NCBI GenBank assembly: GCA_005779525.1
Contig: SXIZ01000196.1
Coordinates: 1-32,967, forward strand
Direction: 5' to 3'
DNA length: 32,967 nt
From: Methylococcaceae bacterium
GTDB lineage: Bacteria > Pseudomonadota > Gammaproteobacteria > Methylococcales > Methylomonadaceae
The notes under the pieces are model-generated. The model did no database searches. It was given only the letters and a program-made list of their open reading frames with translations, and was not told where the DNA came from. Numbering within the stretch: position 1 is the stretch's first letter; the number at the start of each line of letters is the position of its first letter. Positions 8,375 through 16,409 of the stretch are shown in pieces. The translations under genes were made by a program, and so were the position numbers.

Positions 8375-9025
8375 TCACTCATGCAACTCTTGCATCAGCA
8401 TCTTGATTTTTTGGAGCGCGAGTTGTTGTTTATCGGGTGATAAGGCGTTAAATTCTTGCGCAAAAACTTCAAAACTATACGTAGGTGCACTTTTAGTTTC
8501 AGCAGTTCCCGCGCAGGCAGTTAAAACTTTATTCAGTACAGGGCTGGCACCGTCCAAAGGAATTGCCGTCGTCAATACCTTCCGAATCATGGTATTTACT
8601 TTCAAAAATAAGGTATTACCACTTAACATGCTATCCAACATCGCTTTAGCATATTCATCGGTAAATCCTTTACGCTTTGAGTCGGGAAAGGTTTGCATCC
8701 GAATTTTGACGGGTACATTTTTGTCGATTTGATATTCAACGTCAAAAAAACTGCCTTGTGAGGTGATCAAAGCATCAGAATTGAGTACGACCTGCAATTT
8801 ATTATCACTGCATACCAGCGACAATTTTATATTGTCGTATACGCCATCCAGTGACCTAGGCGCCACAACACTGGTAATCACGCGATTATTTAATGGGTCG
8901 TTAGCCTGCGTGAACGTCCAGGTATTTTCTGCATACCCCGCAGGCGCTATTAGCAATAAGCCAATGACCCGGCTAAACAGGTTTAGTTTTGCTAAGTATC
9001 TGTGCAACTTCATAGCCCATAACAT
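8375..9025 (-). CDS. Exported protein, VasI-like domain
   Basis: Protein of 216 residues with an N-terminal signal peptide (hydrophobic SRVIGLLLIAPAGYA, probable cleavage after AGYA). The mature part starts with a Trp (NTWTFTQANDPLNN) and contains LSLVCSDNKLQVVLN and VEYQIDKNVPVKIRM, ending with a Cys (LTACAG) before a helical tail. This order of a Trp/DPL start, a Cys strand, a YRID-type strand and a late Cys resembles the VasI-type domain first named in type VI secretion loci, but no secretion genes are nearby. The two cysteines may form a disulfide. Function unknown. ATG 9013 is an alternative start. Confidence 0.55.
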   Translation of the reverse strand: MLWAMKLHRYLAKLNLFSRVIGLLLIAPAGYAENTWTFTQANDPLNNRVITSVVAPRSLDGVYDNIKLSLVCSDNKLQVVLNSDALITSQGSFFDVEYQIDKNVPVKIRMQTFPDSKRKGFTDEYAKAMLDSMLSGNTLFLKVNTMIRKVLTTAIPLDGASPVLNKVLTACAGTAETKSAPTYSFEVFAQEFNALSPDKQQLALQKIKMLMQELHE

Positions 9026-9037
9026 CCCAAGACCTAA

Positions 9038-9412
9038 CTATTTACTAACATTCACCAACCAACCATCACTACCTTTACAATTATTAGCCGCCTCAGCCGA
9101 AATATTAATTCTCGCCATCCCCGGCTCAAGATTGGCGGGTAATTTGCCAGTCACTTGAAATCCAGAGTTTTTGGCGATTGTCTGCACCTCAACAGGCTGC
9201 TGCTTGACCGTGACCACAATGCTTTTAGGATTGTTAGTGGGAGCGACCATAAAAGAGAATTCTGCTTGCTGCGGAACAACTTCCTTATCAGCGGGTGTAA
9301 ATGCCGTAAAAACTGGCTTGGCGCATGATTTTGAACTACTGCTGCTACCATAAGCCCAAGCCGTACCGTTTATTCCGAATACGAAAATAATCAACATACC
9401 TAATTTTAACAT
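9038..9412 (-). CDS. Small exported protein, probable Ig-like fold
   Basis: About 124 residues: a signal peptide (MLKLGMLIIFVFGINGTAWA), a short serine run (YGSSSSSKSC), then a beta-rich domain with alternating hydrophobics (FTAFTPADKEVVPQQAEFSFMV). Two cysteines, one after the Ser run and one near the C-terminus (NNCKGSD), could bridge. I chose ATG 9412 because AGGAG lies 7 bases upstream; ATG 9418 is too close to it. It ends 12 bases before the VasI-like gene and probably shares its transcript. No family recognised. Confidence 0.6.
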   Translation of the reverse strand: MLKLGMLIIFVFGINGTAWAYGSSSSSKSCAKPVFTAFTPADKEVVPQQAEFSFMVAPTNNPKSIVVTVKQQPVEVQTIAKNSGFQVTGKLPANLEPGMARINISAEAANNCKGSDGWLVNVSK

Positions 9413-9489
9413 TGCCATTCTCCTCATTAATAAAAGTAACACCTCAGCAGTATACCGCGCCTCAATTTAAACGCCTCATAACAAAGCAG

Positions 9490-10509
9490 CTATTCTGGCT
9501 GAATGCGTTGTAACTGCCGTGTTAATTCTAACCAAGCACCTGCCACGCCTAACAACGACCCCAGCAGTAATAACTGCAAGGTATCGGCATAGCCTAAGAA
9601 TACAATATTAAATTCAGAAGCATATAGCTTTGAAAGCTGAGTTGCTGGCTGCTGAATGATCAACATAATGATGGTGACCACCAGCCAAGCGATTAATGCG
9701 GCTAAAAACCCTAACCAAAATCCGGTATAAAGAAATGGACGACGAATAAAAGCATTGGTGGCCCCTACCAACTTCGCAATAATGACTTCATCTTTACGAT
9801 TTTGTAATTCCAAGCGAATGGTATTTGCAATAATTAACAATACTTCTAAACCGAAAAGCACCCCCATAAGCCAGACGCTACGTTCCGCCAGTTCTAAAAT
9901 GGCTTGTAAACGATGTAACCACTGCATATCGAGTTGTGCAAAATCAACTTCTGGATATTGTTGCAATTGTTCTACTAACTTAGCGGAAATTGATTGATCA
10001 CTTAAAGCGTTTCTGGGAGTGACCACTAATACTGCAGGCAATGGATTTTGCTGCAATTCATCCAAGGCCGCACCAAAACCACTATGGGCTTTAAATTCAA
10101 TCAGGGCCTGTTCGGGGGTAATTAAACTGACATTCTCTACATCGGGGTTAGCCGTTATTTCTTTGCGTAATTTATCGATCACACTCGGCTTCAGTTCGCC
10201 TTTTAAAAACACGGAGATCTGATGGCTAGATGCCAAACCACCTGTAAGCTGCTGAAAATTTTGGACTATTAAATAAAAAATACATGCTAAAGCAATACTG
10301 GTGGAAAGTACCAACAACGTCATGGTTAAAGACGCCGGGGAGCGCATTAATCGCCCTAAACTGGAAAATAACGCGTGCGCATGTAAATCGCGATACGCAT
10401 GCCAACGGTTATTCAGTTGCAACTTATAACGTTCAAACCTGCCTAAGGCCTTTCGATTCTGAGTACTTTTATCTTTTAACATAGTCTTGACCCGCCACCA
10501 AGCGACCAT
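9490..10509 (-). CDS. ftsX: Cell division protein FtsX
   Basis: Inner-membrane partner of the FtsE ATPase, which links the septal ring to peptidoglycan hydrolase activation. The 339-residue protein has a basic cytoplasmic N-terminus, a first membrane helix (about residues 60-82), a large periplasmic loop carrying QISVFLKGELKPSVIDKL and three C-terminal helices, the usual four-helix FtsX layout. The DEVIIAKLVGATNAFIRRPF segment before the last helices is a family signature. Its start overlaps the end of ftsE by 41 bases, or 14 if ATG 10482 is used. The small exported gene follows instead of rpoH, which is the usual neighbour in E. coli. Confidence 0.93.
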   Translation of the reverse strand: MVAWWRVKTMLKDKSTQNRKALGRFERYKLQLNNRWHAYRDLHAHALFSSLGRLMRSPASLTMTLLVLSTSIALACIFYLIVQNFQQLTGGLASSHQISVFLKGELKPSVIDKLRKEITANPDVENVSLITPEQALIEFKAHSGFGAALDELQQNPLPAVLVVTPRNALSDQSISAKLVEQLQQYPEVDFAQLDMQWLHRLQAILELAERSVWLMGVLFGLEVLLIIANTIRLELQNRKDEVIIAKLVGATNAFIRRPFLYTGFWLGFLAALIAWLVVTIIMLIIQQPATQLSKLYASEFNIVFLGYADTLQLLLLGSLLGVAGAWLELTRQLQRIQPE

Positions 10510-11143
10510 GATCCAAGGTAAGTACTCGGTGCCCCATACGATTAATTAACTCAAAATCATGGGTCGCAATTAAAATTGCAACCCCGACTTGGGTAAATTG
10601 ACCAAATAGACGCATAATTTCTTTCGATAACTGTGGATCTAAGTTCCCTGTCGGCTCGTCTGCAAGAATCAATTCTGGTTTATTGACCACTGCACGCGCA
10701 ATACCTACCCGTTGTTGCTCCCCGCCTGATAGGGCCTGGGGGTATTTATGCTCCTTACCCAGCAAACCGACTTTATCTAATGCAGCGCGCACACGCTTGG
10801 CAATATCTTGGTAACCATAGCCTGCAACCACCATCGGCAAAGCGATGTTATCCAGTACGGTGCGATCTTGCAGCAATTTGTAATCCTGAAAAATCAAGCC
10901 CATCTTGCGCCGTACATACGGGATTTGCGAACTTTTAAGTTGACTGACATCTTGTCCGCCCAATAACACCTGACCATGGGTACAATTTTCCATCAACGCA
11001 GCGAGTTTCAGTACGGTACTTTTGCCTGCACCTGAATGCCCAGTCAAGAAAACAATTTCACCTGGCCGGATATGAAAATTCACATCCAATAAGGCATCGC
11101 CTCCGTCTTGGTAACGCTTACTGACATGTTCAAATTTCAACAC
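10469..11143 (-). CDS. ftsE: Cell division ATP-binding protein FtsE
   Basis: ABC-type ATPase (224 aa) that works with FtsX at the division site. Walker A is GHSGAGKST (35-43), the Q-loop is IFQDYKLL, the signature is LSGGEQQRV (138-146) and Walker B with catalytic Glu is [12 protein letters not shown] (158-169); the switch His is in ATHDFEL. The start is GTG at 11143, three bases after the ftsY stop, so the genes are tightly coupled. The order ftsY-ftsE-ftsX is standard for gammaproteobacteria. Confidence 0.95.
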   Translation of the reverse strand: MLKFEHVSKRYQDGGDALLDVNFHIRPGEIVFLTGHSGAGKSTVLKLAALMENCTHGQVLLGGQDVSQLKSSQIPYVRRKMGLIFQDYKLLQDRTVLDNIALPMVVAGYGYQDIAKRVRAALDKVGLLGKEHKYPQALSGGEQQRVGIARAVVNKPELILADEPTGNLDPQLSKEIMRLFGQFTQVGVAILIATHDFELINRMGHRVLTLDHGRLVAGQDYVKR

Positions 11144-11146
11144 GGC

Positions 11147-13084
11147 TTATTCATCCAGTACAAACAATGCATCCACAAAGCGTTCGGCATCGAAGTCTTG
11201 CAAATCATCAATGGCCTCCCCCACACCAATATAGCGGATCGGAATTTCCATTTGCCGCGCCAAGGCAAAAATAACGCCCCCCTTGGCTGTACCGTCCAGT
11301 TTAGTTAGCACCAAACCTGTCAACGCAACGGCTTCATTAAACAATTTTGCTTGCGACAAGGCATTTTGTCCGGTCCCCGCATCGAGCACCAGCAATACTT
11401 CATGCGGTGCGGATTCATCTAGACGCCCCATAATACGTTTAACTTTTTTCAATTCATCCATTAAATTGGATTTTGTATGCAAGCGCCCTGCGGTATCAGC
11501 AATCAAGACATCAATCCCTTTTGCACTTGCAGATTGCACAGCATCAAAAATGACGGACGCAGAATCTGCCCCCGTATGCTGAGCGACTACTTGAATATTA
11601 TTGCGCTCACCCCAAACTTGTAATTGCTCAACCGCGGCGGCTCTAAACGTATCTCCCGCGGCCAACATAACGCTATGCCCTTGAGCTTGCAAACGTTTGG
11701 CCATTTTACCTATGGTTGTCGTTTTACCCGCGCCATTAATACCGACCACTAAAATAACATAAGGCTTATCTTGTTTGGGAATAACCAAAGGACGAGAACA
11801 AGGTTGTAGTAACAGTAATAATTCTTGTTTCAACGCCGCAGATAGCGTTTGCACATCATTTAATTGCTGGCGTTCGAGTTTATCGGTCAGTTTTTGAATA
11901 ATCGCAGTAGTAGCCTCCATGCCCACATCGGCCATGATCAAGCTCGCTTCGATATCTTCGAGTAATTCGGAATTTATGGCGCGCTGTCCAAACGGAATGG
12001 CTGAGAGTACATTACCAATCCCAGAACGCGTGCGTTTTAATTGGGATTTTAGACGTAAATAGATGGATTCCGGTTCTGGCTCGACGTAGTCGGCTTTAGC
12101 AGATGCCGCAGTTAATGCGGTCACCGCGTTCGCCGCTGCGATTTCCTTGGTTGCATCAGGAACATACACGGCATAGCTGCTGTAAAAACTCATTGCCAAT
12201 ACAGGTAGCAACAGCAACAGCCCTAAACCGCTATGCAGCCAAGTTATCCATACAGGATGTTGCATTTGGAGGCTAGCCATGCCGAGGGTTATCTCCATCA
12301 CCAACATTACCAGCAAGACTAAACCCGCTTTACGGATTTCCAATACTTGTCTGGGTAATAATGCCAGTATCGCCACGGCAAACAAGCCAAAAGCAATAAT
12401 GCAAGCGAGCGCGACATGCCAAAGCATAATTCCAGACAGATGCTCGGATGTGATAACAGGCATTTGGCCATTAAATACCGCCAACAAAGCCTGAAGTAGC
12501 ATTCTAAGATCTAACGTCGTTAACCACGCTGCAATACATGGAGCTAGATCACTACATGCTTGCCCAGCAGCATTGGTACTGACCCAAATGCCTGAAAACT
12601 GCAGTACTAACACGCATAAAACCGCTAATTTAGCCAAATACCCCACACTACAGCTTTTTACGCGTATGACATTTGGGGCAAGGTGTAATGCTAATGCATA
12701 AGCACAAGCGATGAATAATCCACCCAGTGAGAAATGAAGTGCAGATTTTATTGCAGGCGATAATAGCTGACCGAAACTCAGATCGATGCCTAAAGGCAAT
12801 AGTAGCAACAGGGCATAAACAATATAACCCAGCAATGCTCTAACCCGCAGCACGCTATGAGTCATAGCGATCGGTATTGCAGAAAGAACGAGTAACGCCA
12901 TTAACGCAATACTATAGTTATGTACGATGAGCGGTAGGGCTTGCTCGAAACTCAAAAACTGTAACAGCGACCCCGATGGAGACATTGACTGCGATAGGTC
13001 AGTTTGACTCGTTCGGTAGACAACACCTGCCAAGCTAGCAAGCAAGGCAAAAAAGCCACATAGGTAAGCAATAAGTTTCAACAT
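11147..13084 (-). CDS. ftsY: SRP receptor FtsY fused to an N-terminal CtaA/Cox15-like membrane domain
   Basis: The C-terminal half (about 338-645) is a complete FtsY NG domain, the SRP receptor GTPase: P-loop GINGAGKTTT (448-457), DTFRAAA (478-484), DTAGR (530-534) and TKLDGTAKGG (594-603). The first 300 residues are not the usual acidic A domain but about eight membrane helices (roughly 2-22, 47-75, 82-100, 113-135, 149-169, 217-243, 251-272, 277-302). Their pattern matches haem A synthase: His in helices 2, 4, 6 and 8 (55, 117, 223, 284), and a WVSTNAAGQACSDLAPC loop with the Cys177/Cys183 pair. The CtaA first-loop Cys motif and the Glu three residues before the helix-2 His are missing. A short Ala/Glu-rich linker (about 306-340) joins the halves. 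No internal start with a Shine-Dalgarno was found. The gene sits where ctaA normally lies, after SURF1 and the Sco-like gene. Confidence 0.9.
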   Translation of the reverse strand: MLKLIAYLCGFFALLASLAGVVYRTSQTDLSQSMSPSGSLLQFLSFEQALPLIVHNYSIALMALLVLSAIPIAMTHSVLRVRALLGYIVYALLLLLPLGIDLSFGQLLSPAIKSALHFSLGGLFIACAYALALHLAPNVIRVKSCSVGYLAKLAVLCVLVLQFSGIWVSTNAAGQACSDLAPCIAAWLTTLDLRMLLQALLAVFNGQMPVITSEHLSGIMLWHVALACIIAFGLFAVAILALLPRQVLEIRKAGLVLLVMLVMEITLGMASLQMQHPVWITWLHSGLGLLLLLPVLAMSFYSSYAVYVPDATKEIAAANAVTALTAASAKADYVEPEPESIYLRLKSQLKRTRSGIGNVLSAIPFGQRAINSELLEDIEASLIMADVGMEATTAIIQKLTDKLERQQLNDVQTLSAALKQELLLLLQPCSRPLVIPKQDKPYVILVVGINGAGKTTTIGKMAKRLQAQGHSVMLAAGDTFRAAAVEQLQVWGERNNIQVVAQHTGADSASVIFDAVQSASAKGIDVLIADTAGRLHTKSNLMDELKKVKRIMGRLDESAPHEVLLVLDAGTGQNALSQAKLFNEAVALTGLVLTKLDGTAKGGVIFALARQMEIPIRYIGVGEAIDDLQDFDAERFVDALFVLDE

Positions 13085-13169
13085 GCGTGATCCATTCGTT
13101 TATTATTTTTATATTCTGTTGTTAGCAATCTAACCTAAGTCAGATTGGTGCGTACTTGTTTGGAAATAA

Positions 13170-13766
13170 CTAACCAATTTGGGAAATCATCAATAATTTT
13201 TTCAAATCATCTTTTACTTTATATGGATCAAATCCGGGTTCATATTGCATCATTAAATTCCCGAGAGGATCCATTAAAAACAGCATTCCCTCTGGGATCT
13301 CTGCCTTTCTGATGGTCGTTAATTTCTGCTTTAATTCAGGCATTGCTTGAGCGCGCAGCAATCGGCTATCATCTTCCCACCATTTTGCACTTACCGTCTC
13401 GGGTGGCGGATTAAACACCGCTACGAGACGACGAGTGCGCGTTAAATCTTTATTTAACATTAAAACTATCTGCTTAGTTTTATGGATTGCATCTAAACAT
13501 GTCTGATTACAATCATTGCCTGCTATCACATTAAGCAACACCCAATGACCTGCTATTTCCGACATATTATTGCGGGAAAACTGATCTAATCCGGTGAATT
13601 CAATTAAGTCTGTAGGAACTGGGGGCGTAATCAGTTCGCCGTTGTTGGTATGCGTTACCAATGTTTGCGGATGCTCTTTTAGATACCATGCAATTAAAAA
13701 TGGAATGAAAGACATCGCAAAAATAATGAGTATAAGTCTTTGATTTTTAGTTTGTTGCTGATTCAT
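13170..13766 (-). CDS. Membrane-anchored Sco/thioredoxin-like protein of the oxidase cluster
   Basis: Protein of 198 residues: one N-terminal membrane helix (about 11-28), then a periplasmic thioredoxin-like domain with NDCNQTCLDAIHK, a CxxxC pair (Cys86, Cys90) like the copper-binding motif of Sco proteins. The later Sco copper-ligand His is not evident, so it may be a thiol or partner protein rather than a copper donor. The same type of gene lies between SURF1 and ctaA in Pseudomonas (PA0111 position). It overlaps the end of the SURF1 gene by 20 bases. Confidence 0.75.
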   Translation of the reverse strand: MNQQQTKNQRLILIIFAMSFIPFLIAWYLKEHPQTLVTHTNNGELITPPVPTDLIEFTGLDQFSRNNMSEIAGHWVLLNVIAGNDCNQTCLDAIHKTKQIVLMLNKDLTRTRRLVAVFNPPPETVSAKWWEDDSRLLRAQAMPELKQKLTTIRKAEIPEGMLFLMDPLGNLMMQYEPGFDPYKVKDDLKKLLMISQIG

Positions 13767-14481
13767 GTAATTTTTTTCTTATTGACCAAAATGCTAACAC
13801 CGTTAAGGTAAATGCTAAACCAAACCATTGCACCGCATAAGCAATATGTTTTTCCGGCGTAATGAGCACGGGCAGACTCCAACTGCGTAAGTAGCCATTT
13901 TCAGCGTATGGATCCAGTTCTATTTGAAAGCTAAGTACATCAGCATGTAATAACGGCCCCAGTATTTTAGGTTGCACCACCTGGACTACAGCTGGCCATC
14001 CAGATGTTGGTAACTCAGCGCCCGACAACTGCAAACCTACACTGGGAAAACTATTGACCCGTCCAGTCAGACTAACTTGCTTTTGCGTAAACGCAATATC
14101 AGGCAGGATCTTCCGATCCACATTCAGCGGCACCCAGCCTCGATTAATCAATATTACCTTATGGTTAGATAGTTTTAAGGGGGTTAATACCAAGTAACCC
14201 ACTTTGCCATGCATATGCTGATTATCTACTAAAAATTGATGCTCAACATCATATTCTCCGGTCACACTGACAGGTCTAAATTTTAAACTTGCAAGATCAT
14301 CCGGGGTATTGCCATCAATGACTAACGCATCCTGTTGTAATAATTGTTCTTGGGTTTGCAAATATTCGCGTTTTTGTTCCGAACGGGCGAGCTGCCAGAA
14401 ACCTAAGCTGAGTAGTATCCCCATCACTAGTATATAGGCCAAAAGAGGCCACATACCGATTTGTCTTAATTTTAAAATCAT
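13747..14481 (-). CDS. SURF1 family cytochrome oxidase biogenesis protein
   Basis: SURF1/Shy1 proteins help insert haem A into cytochrome oxidase subunit I. The 244-residue protein has the family layout of one helix at each end (about 12-29 and 215-234) around a periplasmic domain. Signature segments are FWQLARSEQKREYL after helix 1, FLVDNQHMHGKVGYLVLTPL, VILINRGWVPLN and the C-terminal KHIAYAVQWFGLAFTL. It starts a second minus-strand unit downstream of the ctaE terminator and divergent from the DUF2909 gene, so the 71-base gap probably holds promoters for both. Confidence 0.93.
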   Translation of the reverse strand: MILKLRQIGMWPLLAYILVMGILLSLGFWQLARSEQKREYLQTQEQLLQQDALVIDGNTPDDLASLKFRPVSVTGEYDVEHQFLVDNQHMHGKVGYLVLTPLKLSNHKVILINRGWVPLNVDRKILPDIAFTQKQVSLTGRVNSFPSVGLQLSGAELPTSGWPAVVQVVQPKILGPLLHADVLSFQIELDPYAENGYLRSWSLPVLITPEKHIAYAVQWFGLAFTLTVLAFWSIRKKLHESATN

Positions 14482-14552
14482 CCGCAGTATCTATTGGCAA
14501 TTTTGCGCTAAATAGCTGAAAATACCATTTATTTTCTCATTTACAAAATATT

Positions 14553-14807
14553 ATGCTTAAAATCTTTGTTATTGTTGCATTTATTCTGATTATCATCAGC
14601 TTAGGAAATGCGCTGTTTCACTTAGTAAAATCGAAAAATGAAATTGATTCTGCCAAAACAGCCAAAGCCCTGACGGTGCGTATTAGCCTATCGATTGCTT
14701 TGTTTTTCTTGATTTTTCTTGCGTTTGCGACAGGTTTACTGCAACCTCATGGCATCGGTGCGGTGATCAAAAATCATCCTAATAACACCCAGACTAACAC
14801 TCCATAA
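14553..14807 (+). CDS. DUF2909 twin-transmembrane protein
   Basis: Small membrane protein (84 aa) with two helices (about 2-22 and 44-64) separated by a basic loop, ending with TGLLQPHGIG, as in DUF2909 proteins found between ctaE and SURF1 genes in pseudomonads. It is the only plus-strand gene inside the oxidase cluster, an orientation also seen in Pseudomonas as I recall. Function unknown; location suggests an oxidase assembly or stability role. Confidence 0.8.
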   Translation: MLKIFVIVAFILIIISLGNALFHLVKSKNEIDSAKTAKALTVRISLSIALFFLIFLAFATGLLQPHGIGAVIKNHPNNTQTNTP

Positions 14808-14835
14808 GTTTGGCGCATTTCATGTCGCCGTATAA

Positions 14836-14867
14836 ACAAAAAAGGCGCTGACTGACGTCAACGCCTT
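14836..14867 (-). terminator. Rho-independent terminator of the ctaC-ctaE operon
   Basis: On the minus strand, AAGGCG/CGCCTT (14862-14867 with 14842-14847) plus an inner TGAC/GTCA stem forms a 10-bp hairpin with one mismatch, followed by a run of Ts (TTTTTTGTTTAT). It lies about 20 bases after the ctaE stop, so SURF1 and later genes need their own promoter. Confidence 0.88.
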
Positions 14868-14888
14868 GATACCGATTAAATGTAATTT

Positions 14889-15755
14889 CTACATCAAGTA
14901 CACAAAAACAAACAGACCTAACCAGACGACGTCAACGAAATGCCAGTACCATGCTGCCGCTTCGAAAGCAAAATGGTTCTCCGGTTTAAAATGACCTTTG
15001 CTGCTGCGAAACAGCACCACCGTCAAAATAATTGCTCCGACACACACATGAAATCCATGGAAACCGGTCAACATGAAAAAGGTTGAGCCATAAATTCCAG
15101 AACCCAAGGTTAAGCCCATTTCAGTATAGGCTTCGTGGTATTCAAAAGCTTGACAAGCTACGAAAGTAAAACCCAGTGCGACAGTTGCAATCAAACCCTT
15201 AATTAATTGACTACGATTTTTAGCCAATAAACCATGATGCGCCCAAGTACAAGTCACACCACTGGTTAGCAGAATTAAGGTGTTCAAGAAAGGCAATCCC
15301 CAGGCACCCATCGGTTCAAATTCCCCACCGACGTTTCCTGGACCATTAGTTGGCCACTTGGCTTCAAATCCCGGCCATAACATTGCAGTATCCCGACCCG
15401 GACCATCACCTATACCGCCTAACCAAGGCACAGATAAGTTACGGGTATACCAAAGCGTTCCAAAAAATACAGCAAAAAACATGATTTCGGAGAAAATAAA
15501 CCACATCATACCCATGCGATAGGAGATTCCTACCTGCGTACTGTACATGCCGGACTCACTTTCGTGCGCCTGTAAAGTAAACCAGCCTGCTAACATGACG
15601 ATGAAGATGGCTAATCCCAACACCATCATGCTCGAGCCAATAGACGATCCATTTAGATAGTTTGCAAATCCTGCCAGCATCGTCATCAACCCGACGGTAC
15701 CTATCACCGGCCAAGTAGCTTGATGCGGGATATAATAAGCATTATTTGTCGCCAT
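14889..15755 (-). CDS. ctaE: Cytochrome c oxidase subunit III
   Basis: Seven-helix subunit III of an aa3-type oxidase, which stabilises subunit I and may aid oxygen access. At 288 residues it has typical length. Recognisable parts are YYIPHQATWPVIGTVGL at the N-terminus, the MMWFIFSEIMFFAVFFG segment in helix 3, LLTSGVTCTWAHHGLL, and the C-terminal FHGFHVCVGAI and AAWYWHFVDVVWLGLFV. An AGGGGA Shine-Dalgarno precedes the start. It follows cox11 and closes the first oxidase unit at the terminator. Confidence 0.97.
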   Translation of the reverse strand: MATNNAYYIPHQATWPVIGTVGLMTMLAGFANYLNGSSIGSSMMVLGLAIFIVMLAGWFTLQAHESESGMYSTQVGISYRMGMMWFIFSEIMFFAVFFGTLWYTRNLSVPWLGGIGDGPGRDTAMLWPGFEAKWPTNGPGNVGGEFEPMGAWGLPFLNTLILLTSGVTCTWAHHGLLAKNRSQLIKGLIATVALGFTFVACQAFEYHEAYTEMGLTLGSGIYGSTFFMLTGFHGFHVCVGAIILTVVLFRSSKGHFKPENHFAFEAAAWYWHFVDVVWLGLFVFVYLM

Positions 15756-15868
15756 AATTTTCCCCTGTCTATTACTTCTTATTTAATATTAAAAAATTGT
15801 TGTGCCAAAGCGATATTTTTGACTTTGGCAGGTAATTCTGGGTTGATCACCCAGCGCAAAGTTACCGT

Positions 15869-16303
15869 TTATACTTCCTGCGCCTGCAAGGTTATGGTTT
15901 CAAAACACAAACAATGGAGCACGCCAAAATAATTGGCCGCAAATCCCGGGCTTACGCTAGCTAACGTGCGTAATTTAATTTCTTTGCCCGCCAGATTGTG
16001 TAATTGATAACTCACATCATAAATCGCACCTGGATGCACTTCCCAGCGCGACTGCGAAAACGTTACCTGCAGATCACTCGCGGCGCTGACTGCGCTGATA
16101 AAATCCACGTACACATTTCTTTGCTCATCCACCTGATAAGCCAAGGTTTTTTCATCCAACAACTGCGTTATCTTGCCATTGACTCCGCTAATTTGCGTAA
16201 ACACATCATAGAGCGGAATCATTGCCACACTGAAACCCAACATTCCCAGGGCTACCAGCAATAATTTTACTGCCAAGCGCCGATTTTGCTGCTGTGTATT
16301 CAC
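15869..16303 (-). CDS. ctaG: Cytochrome c oxidase assembly protein CtaG/Cox11, cut short by an in-frame stop
   Basis: CtaG/Cox11 delivers copper to the CuB site of subunit I from the periplasmic face. From GTG 16303, which overlaps the stop of the preceding small gene as GTGA, one N-terminal helix is followed by the periplasmic domain with VSPGFAANYFGVLHCLCFE, whose CLCF matches the copper-binding CFCF. Translation then stops at TAA 15871-15869, giving 144 residues instead of about 180. The same frame continues for 29 codons to TAA 15779 and encodes RWVINPELPAKVKNIA and FFNI, clearly the missing Cox11 C-terminus. The stop replaces one residue in a gap-free alignment. The MPV motif after the copper site is also changed. 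It is either a recent pseudogene, a truncated protein or a sequencing error. Confidence 0.85.
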   Translation of the reverse strand: MNTQQQNRRLAVKLLLVALGMLGFSVAMIPLYDVFTQISGVNGKITQLLDEKTLAYQVDEQRNVYVDFISAVSAASDLQVTFSQSRWEVHPGAIYDVSYQLHNLAGKEIKLRTLASVSPGFAANYFGVLHCLCFETITLQAQEV

Positions 16304-16398
16304 CCCGACATGGCCTGATGTACCGCGTAGGCATAAATACAAAAAGCAATCAGAAACAACACAGTAACCGTAATAATATTTTTCTTTTTAGTGTCCAT
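16300..16398 (-). CDS. Cytochrome oxidase small assembly peptide, single membrane helix
   Basis: A 32-codon frame starting ATG 16398: basic MDTKKKN, then one membrane helix (IITVTVLFLIAFCIYAYAV) and a short tail HQAMSG. Its TGA overlaps the GTG of cox11 by four bases, which supports real translation and coupling. Small single-helix proteins occur at this same place, between ctaD and ctaG, in other proteobacterial oxidase operons and are annotated as small assembly proteins. No strong Shine-Dalgarno is visible upstream. Confidence 0.75.
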   Translation of the reverse strand: MDTKKKNIITVTVLFLIAFCIYAYAVHQAMSG

Positions 16399-16409
16399 AT
16401 TAACCTTGT

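Noticed and set aside
8375-9025. VasI-like gene as evidence of a type VI secretion system
   Set aside because: No other secretion component lies in the window, and the domain occurs outside such loci.
11147-12193. Separate ftsY gene starting at Met298 with a distinct ctaA gene upstream
   Set aside because: No stop, frameshift or Shine-Dalgarno sequence separates the two parts; the frame is continuous. Internal initiation cannot be excluded but is not supported.
13120-13155. Weak inverted repeat CAATCT/AGATTG between ftsY and the Sco-like gene
   Set aside because: Six pairs with a ten-base loop in AT-rich DNA is expected by chance and has no U-tract.
14553-14807. DUF2909 frame as a spurious antisense call
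   Set aside because: It lies in a true gap between divergent and convergent neighbours, has two clean helices and the family tail TGLLQPHG, so it is kept as a gene.
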